The notes below the pieces were generated by a model. That model ran no database searches. It worked only from the letters and a program-made list of their open reading frames with translations, and was not told where the DNA came from. A stretch of DNA of 64,000 nt from Porphyrobacter sp. IPPAS B-1204 (GTDB lineage Bacteria > Pseudomonadota > Alphaproteobacteria > Sphingomonadales > Sphingomonadaceae), in NCBI GenBank assembly GCA_003724185.1, contig RHGM01000003.1, positions 1-64,000 of the forward strand. The letters run 5' to 3'. Shown here piece by piece: positions 9,901-19,000 of this stretch (within the stretch, counting starts at the first letter, position 1; every line of letters begins with the position of its first letter). The translations under genes and the position numbers were made by a program.

Positions 9901-10092
9901 ATCACTGATCAGCGCACTCCTGATCCGCTGGCGCAGTTCGCCAGCAGCGGCCTCGGTGAAGGTTACGGCCAATATGCGCTCGGGCCGCACCTTTTCTTCC
10001 CTTACCCACTGGGTAAGAGTTTCCTGGATGTGATGGGTTTTGCCCGCCCCTGCCCCTGCCGGCACAATCGAAAGTTCAGTCATTTTGATCAT
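6922..10092 (-). CDS. AddA-like UvrD-family helicase with C-terminal RecB-type nuclease
   Basis: The 1056-residue protein is built like AddA. Walker A is PAGAGAGKT at residues 11-19, motif Ia AVTFTEAAAGELRQRI and Walker B VIVDEFQDTNPIQ. Further motifs are NWRSDARI (motif IV), TWHASKGREWPIVVV (motif V) and LLYVALTRARNRL (motif VI). The last 150 residues hold a PD-(D/E)XK nuclease: AVHEALRILL near 911, then VDLIAEG, IVDHKSG and the SYWPQLVAYIDAV helix. It should therefore unwind and degrade double-stranded ends together with the AddB-like partner, whose gene it overlaps. Two starts are possible, ATG at 10092 and ATG at 10083; the latter has GGATGA just upstream. It differs from a housekeeping AddA by its company (PLD, DUF6361, SNF2 helicase) rather than by lost motifs. 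Confidence 0.88.
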   Translation of the reverse strand: MIKMTELSIVPAGAGAGKTHHIQETLTQWVREEKVRPERILAVTFTEAAAGELRQRIRSALISDGNLQAALAVERAYVSTIHGLGRRLLIEHAFASGSSPQQRLIAEDEQDLLIRRSIEENDALRELSRNLSAFGYRGSFVSDESAEDSFRKRLLGVIALLRTLGPRGSDPAMANFVEASIRQGYGEPQGRTDALAAGLKAAVDDLLRAFPRSLAETAANATAKSDFRENFQALKQSAQMLAGEGKDWRLWQKLRGLRQSKRGSPTPDGYDDLADAVMAAADKLVSHPGPLEDAIFHARALVEGAQAAMSDYETRKRELGVIDFSDMVTNAARILDEKPEVLAAIMDEVDCVIVDEFQDTNPIQFTFLWSLARQAKHALIVGDTKQAIMGFQGADPRLTVALTNQFDTSPLHRNWRSDARIMDFVNALGPCLFGEDYTPLTAQNPAGPDTALEVIQLACKRNSRSSGKPQHFIADRLLSLLADEKIAIIDRHSKKLRELEPRDIAVLCPTHNHCASYAGALRSLGLPVRVAEGGWWQSQVVQAACFALRVAVDPNDRHAAICMATLGPGATSLPEALGALAQHGRIAAPELARLEALWPESLATPVDHLVHQVIRASGLREWCDLLDDPAQMRADLLRFEAEAGAFMEAHRDMREASGFYGQSANVFLGWLENKVGLKGEDLRPNPAGAEADGIEIVTWHASKGREWPIVVVCGLDHKFDPRPATFSTKFPGFDDLDHVIGEATLAYAPEFAAPEATDRFLEELYPECEETARRLLYVALTRARNRLIIEWPQDDEKAEPPLPITARRQMNDVCGLKLQGNQITIGAESFPARMTICDKEIPASFAAETRVGLDGSDRELRFAIEQRPVMELEVVISPSLALSTHRPLPREIETRAIADGVRLSGTDLAQATDKGTAVHEALRILLSRPDLRDRVGQHCRASEVEVELLAKQAQALRQTLMDLGYSRLHVEQPIEIELADGGRQSIIVDLIAEGTDGFMIVDHKSGAVVDHALRFESYWPQLVAYIDAVSLKGDQAVHGAAVFWTETGELTFGKLV

Positions 10093-12790
10093 CCGTGAAG
10101 CTTACTGACGGCGCGGTGTCGTCGCGCATGAACGCAGCGATGAGCGGACTGTCTTCGAGTGCATAGGTGCTGAGGGCAGCTGATTTCTGGAACGACTTGG
10201 CGTCAGCCGTGGTGTTGGTTTCCAAGCGGCCCGCCTTGAGCGCCTTGAACCTTGCAGAAATGAGCGAGACGGCATTCTTGGCAATGTCGCCGCCGACAAA
10301 TTCGACCTCAGCGTTGTCCAGGTCGTCAACACCGTTGAGCAACAGATTGCCATCATTGAGTGTGTGGTAAGCGACCGCTGGCGGCGTCGGCCAACTGGTT
10401 AGAGTCTCGGCAATTCGAATGACTGCTTCGCCGCTGCGGTCATCAATCCGAACCTCCATCCGGCGGTAGAGGTCGACTTGCAGATCCCATCCCTTTTGAA
10501 GCCGGTCACGCCGGTTGCCGGAGCTGCTTTTCTTGTAGTCAACAACGACTGGTTGCCCATTGGGCAGCCGCAGCAGGCAATCGGCCTTCCCATGAATGGG
10601 GTGATCGAACAGACTGCCGCCCAGCCAGAATTCATTGCCCACAATCTCTGCGTCCAAAGACTTGAGAACCAGCGACCAATGCTTGGCGGATTTGATAATT
10701 TCCGTCTCAAGCATGTTGCGCTCCACGGTCCATGCAGAGGTCTGCAGGAACGGCGCGATGGCGCGGATGCGGTCAAGAAGCAGTTTGGGAACCTCGGCTT
10801 CGATCTGTTCGGGCGAAGGGTGGTCCTTTCCTGGCGGGAAGAGACGTTCGAACACTTCGTGAGCAAGCGACCCGCGGAGCATCACGTCGAGCGCCTCGGG
10901 CTGCCATGAGACATGTTCGGCCTCGAGTTCGGCCAACACCCAGGCAAGCGGGCTGACCAGCAGCTTCTCAAGTCGGCTCGGGCTTTGGGCGCGCGGTGTG
11001 CCGTCGTCCTTCTTGCGCAGGTTGAGGAGATCAAATTCGAATTCGTAGTGCGCCGGGACCTCGGGATAGGCCTTCGGCTCGATGACCGGACGTGGTTTCC
11101 AGCTGACCATTCGGTCCCAGATCGTCCCATCGCGATGGCTGAGCGGTTCAATCAGCGTCTCTGGATCATCGATGCCTTCAACGAGACGGGAGATCAGCGG
11201 CAAGCTCGATGAGACGGACTGCGCGTTGCCGGCGCGATCGCGCTCGGAGAGAAGGACAATCACCTGCTCGCTCGCAGCAGCGATCTGGCGATTGAACAGA
11301 TCGAGCGCATTGCCGAGCTGCTTCGCCTGCGATGGCAGCTGAATGCCAGTACGGTCGGCGATCAGGGCCACTTCGCTATCGAGAAAGAAAGGGTTGCCAG
11401 ATGGTGTTGAGGGATATTGTCCGTCGTTGAAGCCCAAAAGAAGCAGCTTGCGATAGGCTCGCTTCGGCGCCTCATGTGCGAGCATAACAGAGAGACCGCC
11501 AAGAAAGTATGGGGCCCTTGATGCAGCGTCTGTCTGATAGGCCGCAGCGATCTTGATGGCTCTTTCGAGCTCCGCCTCACCAGCATCCTGGCCATTGCCA
11601 AGCGTGTTGATGACGCGTGCCGCATGCTGCTTGGCCTCGAAAACATCCTGCGCAAATGCGCTGCTTTGACTGAGAAGCCGCACGAAGGATCGGATTTGCT
11701 CTTTGAGCTGCCCATTGGTTGCAGGCGAAGGCGAGCGGATCAGCGAAAACAATGCCGCCTGACTGTCGGTCAGATTGAAGGTCAGGCGCGGTGCAAAATC
11801 GCCTGACATCGCAGCTGTGGCGAGCGCGTTGCCCACGTCCGGCGGCCAACACAGGACGGGAGAACAGTAAAGCGATGCAAGTGCCATGGCGGGTGCCGGG
11901 CGCCGCCGACATTGGAGAAAATGCAACAGCGCTTCTGGTCCGATATTCCGACGCGCGCAGGGGCTCGGCAAAGACGACGCGCTCAACCCTGCGTGGTGCA
12001 GGCTTTCGGCGAGATAGAGACCATATTCGCTATTGGGCGGTACGATGACGCCGATCTCGCTCTGCTTGAGGTCTTGATCCTCGGCAAGCCAGCGCTGGAT
12101 TATGGCTGCGGCCGCCTCGCATTCGGTCAAAGAGTCGCGGACGGAAAGAACGGCGAGGCTGTCGTCTTGGGGTGCAGGAGACGCATGAGCATCAAGCAGA
12201 TGACGCTGCGCATGACCCAGGAATGTCGATTGCGAAGCTGAGTGGTGCTTACGCGCAGCGATAAGCCGGCCCAAATCAGGGTCCTCATCGCTCAATCTGC
12301 CGTGATGAAGCTCGAGGCGCTCAAGAACGGAGCGCTCCATACGCGTCAGATCTTCCCGATTGCGATCCCACACCACAGCGAAGGACTGAAGCGCATCACC
12401 CGCATCGCAGGCCAGAAAAGCCTTCAGTGCTGCAAGATCGGCAGGAAGAAGGTCCTGATTGCCCGACCAAAGCTTCGAGAGAGCCTCAAGGTGAAGACGC
12501 GCCCGCGTGCCGGCGGGCAAGCCTTGGGTTGTGATAGATGCCGGATCAAGATCGCTTGTCGCCATCATCAGGTGACGCAGCATCGCGCTCACCGCTGCTG
12601 CCGTTTGCTCCGGCGCGATTGAATAGCTTTCCGCCCATGGAGGAGCTTCACCAAGCTGCTCGAGGGCTTCGCGGACAGGCTTTTCGGTTGAATGGGGCAG
12701 AGCATAAAGGCTGGCGAGCAGTTGCGCGTTAAGCGGCATGCAGCTCGTAAAAGGCGCGTCCCCGATCCGGAGATAACAGTCTTCAAACAT
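10076..12790 (-). CDS. AddB-like PD-(D/E)XK exonuclease subunit
   Basis: The protein is 904 residues. The middle resembles the helicase-like core of AddB/RexB (LSVRDSLTECEAAAAIIQRW, and LLLLGFNDGQYPSTPSGNPF). The C-terminus holds a RecB-family nuclease: SPSRLEKLLVSPLAWVL near 600, LAHEVFERLFP near 650, then GKADCLLRLPNGQPVVVDYK with the following Lys and the QVDLYRR helix. No Walker A motif is visible at the N-terminus. The Cys that opens the AddB iron-sulphur cluster (normally Cys-Pro after the SxSxLE motif) is Ser-Pro here, so this looks like a cluster-free, motor-dead AddB. The ATG at 12790 is preceded by AGGGGGA. It starts 59 bases after the regulator and overlaps the AddA-like gene, as expected for subunits of one complex. 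Confidence 0.82.
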   Translation of the reverse strand: MFEDCYLRIGDAPFTSCMPLNAQLLASLYALPHSTEKPVREALEQLGEAPPWAESYSIAPEQTAAAVSAMLRHLMMATSDLDPASITTQGLPAGTRARLHLEALSKLWSGNQDLLPADLAALKAFLACDAGDALQSFAVVWDRNREDLTRMERSVLERLELHHGRLSDEDPDLGRLIAARKHHSASQSTFLGHAQRHLLDAHASPAPQDDSLAVLSVRDSLTECEAAAAIIQRWLAEDQDLKQSEIGVIVPPNSEYGLYLAESLHHAGLSASSLPSPCARRNIGPEALLHFLQCRRRPAPAMALASLYCSPVLCWPPDVGNALATAAMSGDFAPRLTFNLTDSQAALFSLIRSPSPATNGQLKEQIRSFVRLLSQSSAFAQDVFEAKQHAARVINTLGNGQDAGEAELERAIKIAAAYQTDAASRAPYFLGGLSVMLAHEAPKRAYRKLLLLGFNDGQYPSTPSGNPFFLDSEVALIADRTGIQLPSQAKQLGNALDLFNRQIAAASEQVIVLLSERDRAGNAQSVSSSLPLISRLVEGIDDPETLIEPLSHRDGTIWDRMVSWKPRPVIEPKAYPEVPAHYEFEFDLLNLRKKDDGTPRAQSPSRLEKLLVSPLAWVLAELEAEHVSWQPEALDVMLRGSLAHEVFERLFPPGKDHPSPEQIEAEVPKLLLDRIRAIAPFLQTSAWTVERNMLETEIIKSAKHWSLVLKSLDAEIVGNEFWLGGSLFDHPIHGKADCLLRLPNGQPVVVDYKKSSSGNRRDRLQKGWDLQVDLYRRMEVRIDDRSGEAVIRIAETLTSWPTPPAVAYHTLNDGNLLLNGVDDLDNAEVEFVGGDIAKNAVSLISARFKALKAGRLETNTTADAKSFQKSAALSTYALEDSPLIAAFMRDDTAPSVSFTDDQND

Positions 12791-12849
12791 CAAAAAATTT
12801 TCCCCCTGCGCTCTGCTGACTGCCTACGCGCTTGTTCCTTACCTCTCGC

Positions 12850-13842
12850 TTACGACAAATATGGTCGCACCATAGACTGGGCGGCGGCAAGTCGTTCGGA
12901 CATAACGTCTTTGAGCGCCTCCGGCTGCTCGATGATCAGGTCCCCTGCCCAGCCAAACAGGTGGTTGGCCAGCTCGACCAAGCCTCCGGAACTGAAGCGA
13001 ACCACGAGCTCCTCGCCATCTTCTTCGATCTGTTGTTTGGGATGAAATCGCCAGGCGCGGGCGCGCTCGGTGGCATGGGGCAGAATTCTGAAAACGATGT
13101 CGTGGTCAGCCTCCTGCCAGATGCCGAAGCTTCGGGCCATCCAGGCATCAAGATCCCAGTCCTCCGGCGGACAACCCACGACCCCGCTGTCCCGCACGTT
13201 GGTCATCCGGTCGAGCCGGAAGGTAAAGGGCGGATCGTCCCGGTCAGGCATCTTCCCGAGAAGGTACGTAATCGGTCCATGGATCAGGCCAAAAGGGATG
13301 ACCCTCCGCCAGGAGGGTTCATCCGCCCAACCCGGGCGGTAGTCGAAATCAACACAATGGCTGGCAAGAATTGCCGACTGGATTGTCGTGAGGTCTTCCG
13401 GAGAAACTATTACCGCTGGCCCTGCGGCAACGCGTGATCGTTGCAGCTTGGTCAGGAGCTCCAAATCATTGTCGAGACGGCGCCGCTCGGCGCTGTCGAA
13501 GGCAATCTTGGTCTTGGAAAGCAGCTTCTCGAGGGCATCGGTATTGGCCGTACCTTCTCGCCGCCCCGCTTCGACCACGGATTGAAGGGCAGCCACCTCA
13601 GCTGAACTCGGGCGGGCATAGGCTCGGCCCGGGCTATCCTTGATCCTGAAGCGCTTGAGGCGGCCATCGACCAATTCGTCAAGGTCGAAGTGAATCAAGA
13701 TCACATTGCGCATTCGCTCAACCGTGCGGCGGTTCACTCCGAGCAAGGCCGCCATTTCGTCCAGGGTAAGGCCTTCGATGCTCTGAGTGAGCGCGTGCAC
13801 AAGTTTTAGGGTGCGATCGAGGTTGCTGAGACGCTGTGACAT
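12850..13842 (-). CDS. WYL-domain transcriptional regulator heading the operon
   Basis: This 330-residue protein has an N-terminal DeoR-type winged helix (residues about 8-60: LKLVHALTQSIEGLTLDEMA followed by LLGVNRRTVERM), a WYL domain and a C-terminal WCX extension. The WYL domain contains FDYRPGW, RRVIPFGLIHGPITYLLG and FTFRLDRMTNV. WYL proteins sense ligands, often nucleic acids or nucleotides, and commonly control phage-defence operons. The ATG at 13842 is preferred over an in-frame TTG six bases upstream. It is the first gene of the minus-strand operon and is divergent from the AAA+ ATPase, so it may regulate both directions and itself. An inverted repeat adjoins its start codon. The specific ligand is not predictable. 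Confidence 0.87.
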   Translation of the reverse strand: MSQRLSNLDRTLKLVHALTQSIEGLTLDEMAALLGVNRRTVERMRNVILIHFDLDELVDGRLKRFRIKDSPGRAYARPSSAEVAALQSVVEAGRREGTANTDALEKLLSKTKIAFDSAERRRLDNDLELLTKLQRSRVAAGPAVIVSPEDLTTIQSAILASHCVDFDYRPGWADEPSWRRVIPFGLIHGPITYLLGKMPDRDDPPFTFRLDRMTNVRDSGVVGCPPEDWDLDAWMARSFGIWQEADHDIVFRILPHATERARAWRFHPKQQIEEDGEELVVRFSSGGLVELANHLFGWAGDLIIEQPEALKDVMSERLAAAQSMVRPYLS

Positions 13843-13868
13843 GAACAAGCACTGCTAACTGTTTGTTC
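13843..13868. promoter_or_regulatory. Inverted repeat in the divergent intergenic region, candidate WYL operator
   Basis: Arms gaacaa (13843-13848) and ttgttc (13863-13868) are perfect complements with a 14-base spacer. They lie directly upstream of the WYL regulator start, in the 137-base gap shared with the divergent AAA+ gene. The position suits autoregulation. Six-base arms can arise by chance, so this is only a candidate. The rest of the gap has a gatcgatc palindrome and no convincing -35/-10 pair that I can assert. Confidence 0.35.
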
Positions 13869-13979
13869 GCAATGAGCAAGCTGGATCGATCAGTCGATGC
13901 TATTACATGACCAATTTTGTCGCACATCGGTGGTTTAAGATCATGGCCGGAACCAACCCAGAGGGAAACCACCGCTATC

Positions 13980-15977
13980 ATGGCACGTCGTTCGCCTTAT
14001 CAAACCAATCTCGATCTCGACACCAAGGGCGAGGCTGCACACTTCGCGCAGGCTGCAGCAAAAATCCTGCAAAGCCTGACTGCTCATCAGTTGAAACGCT
14101 CCGGCGAGGATCTGATCGAGCTGATCGAACGGGAAACACCCGTCCCTGGACTGCGGAAGATTGCTAATCGCGAAAGCCCGACGATCGCCGAAGCGAAGGT
14201 CATCGCTCGCCAGCTGACCTCAATGCCCGGTGAAACGACAGAGCTCGATCGGCTTCTGTCCTGGATCAGCGATCTGTTTGGCCTTGAGCCGGCCGACACG
14301 GTCATTCTGGGCGTTTTTGCGCGCTGGGGACGATACGAGAGCTGGCGCGAACTGGTGCGGCGCGGACCGTTCTCATGCAGCAACTTGTCCCCGAGGGTAA
14401 TCGGACGCCTCGCCAGCCTCCCGAGCAGTATGGCAGAGCAAAGGCTTGTTCAGGGATCGCCACTCTTTGCATCGCGATTGATCAATGATGATCGCGATGG
14501 CGAATATAGCCTGAGCTCTCTGCTCAAGCGCCTCATCTGTTTGAACGCCGCAACGCAGGACGAGATGCTGCGCTGGCTTTTGCCCGAACCCGAGCTTGGT
14601 GTTTTGGGCTGGGACGATTTCGAGCATCTCAACCCGCTGCGAGACATCGCATTGAAGGTTCTTGCGACCAGACAGCCTGTGAGCATTCTTCTGTTCGGCG
14701 ACCCTGGCACAGGCAAGACCGAATTTGCGCGGACACTCGCTGCCCAGGCGGGCAGCGGAGCAACTTTCGCCGGGCTAGCGGACGACTATGGCAACGAGCC
14801 CGACCGGTCGGAGCGACTTGATCACCTTATGGTACTGCGCGCCATGTGCCGTCACCACCGAGATCGGGTCATTGTTGTCGACGAGGCAGACGACGTTCTG
14901 AGGATCAGCGAACGGCGGCCGACCTCGAAGCAATGGATCCACCGACTGGTCGAGAACCCTGAAGTTTCAACCATCTGGATCGTCAATGATCGGTCGCAGC
15001 TGAGCCCTGCGGTCCTCAGGCGAATGACACTGGCGATCGGGTTCGACAGGCCTCGCTTTGCCGTACGCGAACGAATTGTGAGGCGGTCGGCCGAGAATGT
15101 GTCGCTATCGCTAAACTCAGCGGAGTTGCGCGACCTTGCCAGTATCAAGGCGCCCCCTGCAGTGGTGGCAGCCGGGCTCAATGCCGCCAAGTTGACGAGC
15201 GGCGGCGCGGAGGTGGCAAAAACTGCGATCCACAGTGTCATGCGCGGCCTCGGTCAGTCATGTACGCCCGAGATCTGCACGCGGTCGACCTATGATCCGC
15301 GATTGTCGAACGCGGAGACGGACCTCAAGCGCTTAGCCCAGCAACTGGCCGCTTCACTGGATCGGGCATGGAGCCTGCTGCTTTCTGGACCATCCGGCAC
15401 GGGCAAATCAGCTTTTGCCAGGCATCTTGCCGAGCTAATGGGGATCGAGATCGAAGAGCGGCGGGCATCAGATCTGATGAGCCCATTTGTGGGCGAGACC
15501 GAGCAGAACATTGCCGAGGCCTTTGCCATCGCAGCAGAGCGCGGTGCCCTGCTCCTGATCGATGAGGCCGAGAGCTTCCTGTACCGGCGAGAGGCGGGAC
15601 AGCGCAGCTGGGAGGTAAGGCAGGTCAACGAGATGCTGGTCCAGCTAGAGCATTTGCGCGCGCCCTTCGTCGCGACGACGAACCTCGCGGACAACCTCGA
15701 TGCTGCAACCCAGCGCCGTTTCACCATTCGCACGACATTCAAGGCAATGACGCCGAACCAAGCAAAGGCGCTTTTCGAGACTACCTTTGCACTCGCCTGG
15801 CCACAGAGATTGCCGGTCCACGAGGGGCAAACCCCGGGAGACTTTGCAGTTATTGCGCATCGCGCGCGGTTGCTGGGTGAAAAGAATCCGAATGTTCTTG
15901 TGGTCTGGCTTCGTGAGGAAATCGAAGCACGCGGCGAATTGGCGCGAGGGCCTGTTGGCTTCGACATCGCCGCATAA
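13980..15977 (+). CDS. Tandem AAA+ ATPase
   Basis: The 665-residue protein has two AAA+ modules. The first has Walker A LLFGDPGTGKTEFAR near residue 238 and Walker B VIVVDEADDVL near 296. The second has Walker A LLLSGPSGTGKSAFARH near 468 and Walker B LLLIDEAESFLYRR near 525. A sensor-1-like FVATTNLADNL and an arginine-rich QRRFTIRT follow the second site. The first 230 residues are helical and unassigned. The open frame extends to a TTG at 13917, but the ATG at 13980 has gaggga about 10 bases upstream. It is divergent from the WYL-led operon and convergent with the RecQ-UvrD fusion, so it may belong to either. Both ATP sites look intact. The protein is probably a hexameric remodeller; whether it loads or clears nucleases, or acts as a switch, is unknown. 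Confidence 0.8.
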   Translation: MARRSPYQTNLDLDTKGEAAHFAQAAAKILQSLTAHQLKRSGEDLIELIERETPVPGLRKIANRESPTIAEAKVIARQLTSMPGETTELDRLLSWISDLFGLEPADTVILGVFARWGRYESWRELVRRGPFSCSNLSPRVIGRLASLPSSMAEQRLVQGSPLFASRLINDDRDGEYSLSSLLKRLICLNAATQDEMLRWLLPEPELGVLGWDDFEHLNPLRDIALKVLATRQPVSILLFGDPGTGKTEFARTLAAQAGSGATFAGLADDYGNEPDRSERLDHLMVLRAMCRHHRDRVIVVDEADDVLRISERRPTSKQWIHRLVENPEVSTIWIVNDRSQLSPAVLRRMTLAIGFDRPRFAVRERIVRRSAENVSLSLNSAELRDLASIKAPPAVVAAGLNAAKLTSGGAEVAKTAIHSVMRGLGQSCTPEICTRSTYDPRLSNAETDLKRLAQQLAASLDRAWSLLLSGPSGTGKSAFARHLAELMGIEIEERRASDLMSPFVGETEQNIAEAFAIAAERGALLLIDEAESFLYRREAGQRSWEVRQVNEMLVQLEHLRAPFVATTNLADNLDAATQRRFTIRTTFKAMTPNQAKALFETTFALAWPQRLPVHEGQTPGDFAVIAHRARLLGEKNPNVLVVWLREEIEARGELARGPVGFDIAA

Positions 15978-16061
15978 GCAGCGTTGATCATAGCAACACT
16001 GAGGAGTGAGGTCGCATGTCGCCAAACTGACTTGCGCATTAAGCTTATGAATTTGAGAGTG

Positions 16062-19000
16062 CTATCTTATTCTGCCTGAGACCAAGACAACGTAGCCCCA
16101 TCTGCGCTCGACTACGTCGGTCGCCAGCCCGACTTCGGTTGTATCTTTCGGGAAAAACCTCACCACAGAACTTACGGTCAAATCAGAATTACTACTTCCA
16201 GCTCCGTGCTTCTTGGCCAGAAAGCCGATCTGACGAACTGTGCCTGAAGAGCTTCGATGAACTAACGATTTGTTCGCGCCTAGTCCTCGACCGCCGAGAA
16301 GCACGGGATCACCCACTTTGACTTCACGCTCGATATAGGCCTGACATCGTTCCGGCTCAGGGTTGAAGCTGCTGCGCTGCAGAGCCCAACCAAGTCCAAC
16401 ATCCTCAGGAGACCCGATGAGCACACAACCATCTGCTTGCTGTCCATCAAAGGGGGCGGGTAAACTGCTCGCCCAACTATGCTCTCGGTCTCCGACAAAT
16501 TGCCACAAGTTGCGTTTTGCTCTGGTCATCGCGACGTAGAGAAGTCGGGCCTCCTCGGCTGCGTCCCCTTCCAGATCTGCATGCCTGCCATTGCGGCTCT
16601 TTCCAAAAGGAAGGTTTGATGGAAGTATGACAACGCTATCAAACTCAAGGCCTTTTACCTTATGAATGGTCGATACGACAACGGTCGAAGCCCCCGCTGC
16701 CGTTCCCATAAGTCGGCTTAGATCGTCGCTGCGCAACTCTTCAACGAAACGGACGAGAGACGATATGTGCGGATACGCCTGTTCCTGACAGCATAAATCC
16801 CAAAGACGTGCCAAGCCGACCGTGTCTCCGCGGGACGCTTTGCCCTCAGGGATTTTCAAATTACGGATGAATTCGTCCACGAGTTCGTTAGCCAATTGCG
16901 CCGAAAGCGCACGGTCGGCCTTGGCGACTTCTGTTCGAAGAAAATCGAGCCAGAGACCAACGTGGCGTAGATTGGCCACCCTCAGGTTCGCCGTTCCTTG
17001 AACCGTTATTCCAGATATGTGGATCTCAAGCAGCCGATGAACCTGAGCAACTTCGGCGTTGGAACGACAGAGGATAGCAACCGACGCTCCTGAGCGTCCG
17101 CCGATCTGCTTCCATATTCTGAGTACTTCACTCACGGCGTCGCCAAGCGATTTTCCGCGCCAATCAAGTCGATGGCACACCGATCCAGAGGGTGCCTCCT
17201 CCCAGGGAACAAGAATGGATTTCTTCAGGCGTTGGGAACGAACTGATCGATCAAAGAACGCAGTGATCATCGCCTGGCTCTTCTGAACGATTTCCGTCCC
17301 GGAACGAAAGTTTATCGAAAGCACAAGCTTTTTCAGGCTGTTACCTCCAAAGTCTTGTACAAAACGGTCGAAATACGTTTCGGAGAAATTTCCTGCCGGG
17401 CGCTGCCAACGTAGAATATCTTGGTCATCGTCTCCAATTACCATGACACCTGCACGAGACTCGCTTCCCTGGTGTAGTGCACGCAGGATGGCGTAGACAT
17501 CGTCCGTAAGATCCTGAAATTCGTCCACAAGGATGCAGCGGACGTCCCCGGCAACTGCACGGCGAAACCCGGCATCGTTTTCCATTCGACGGGCGAACTC
17601 AGAGAGAGCCCCCTCCATCATGGAATCTTCACCGTGCCAACCATCTCTGGCGAGGTGCCCCATGGCGAATGCATGGATGGTCGAAACACGGAGTCTTGAT
17701 GCGTAGGCAGCGTAGCCCAAGGATCTAAACAGATCGCGGATCCTACGCTTGATCTCGAAGACGACGGCACGGTTGAATGCGAGCACGACAATCTGTGATG
17801 GGTGAATGTGCTGCTCGCGGATGAGGTGAACGATCCGCCCAACCAGCACAGAGGTCTTGCCAGCCCCCGGCCCTGCGTTGACCAGCAAGTGCTGGTTGAA
17901 TGGATGACAGACGGCTTCCCACTGAGCGGGCTCTTCAGACCTTTTGAACTTCTCGAAGAACTCTACCGCTTTGGTGGCACGCAGCTTTTCCTGCATTTGA
18001 GCGATGATGCCCGAGCTGTACGAGCCATTCGCGCCTTCATCAATTTCCTCGATTTCGCCTAGCTGCGTCTCAAGGAAATCTTTCAAGTCACTGGCATTTG
18101 ACTGGGAAAAGTAGCGAGAAATGAATGACTCTTGAGCATCTGTTCGAATATTCGCGAACAGCTCCATCGCCAAGTTGCGTGCTTCCGAGAACTCATTGAT
18201 CTCGGCAAGCTCGTTCCATAGCGCATCATCGTCAGTCTTCGCTTCACCGATGAGCACAACGTGAGAAAACTGAACGATATCAACACTCATGCCGACGAGA
18301 TTCATAGCTGCCAGCAGGCCAGCCGTCTTCTTCAGATCCTGCTCGCGAAATTTCTTCCCAAAGCTTGCATCTCGCACCCGTTCAACGAGCTTGGATGCAG
18401 CAATTCGTTCATCTGACGCCTTGAGAACGTCAAAAACGGATTGAGCACCACGAATGATCGACTTGCGGCGTAAGTCGGCATTTCGGCTTTCAGAGGGCGC
18501 AAGCGTAGCCTCCCAAAATACTGTTTGGTCAGCATTAGCGACTTGTCGAAGGCGGACGCCAGACGACCGCACCAAGGTCCGAAACCCATTGATGAAGGCT
18601 TGTTCGTACCTGTGTCGACGTCGGACGACTTCTTCGTCCGCCTCCGCTAACGTTTTTGGCTGAGCATCTCGTTCTTGATCACCTTGTCGGGCTGGCGCTT
18701 CTACGGCGGCAGCCCGAATGAAAGGTTCCATCTCCACCAGTTCGAAGGGTTGGAATTCGACGCTACCGTTCTTGGCTAACTTGCCCAGCAATCGGTGCGC
18801 GGCGTCATCGACGAAACGGAAGAGCGTTCGAATGTTCTCGTCACGCTCCTCTCGCGCCAAGCGCCTCAGGGTGAACTCAATTTCCCGGTTCAGCGATACA
18901 CCGCCGCGCTTTTCAAGGTCTACCAAACCAGCCAAGACATCGTCATTTGAGTCCATCGATCGCAGACGAAATCTGATCTGGGAAAGATTGACGACCGCGG

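Noticed and set aside
6922..12790. Housekeeping addAB repair locus
   Set aside because: The pair sits inside a regulated operon with PLD, DUF6361 and SNF2 genes on a mobile element. The B subunit lacks expected AddB features. A repair role is not excluded but is less likely.
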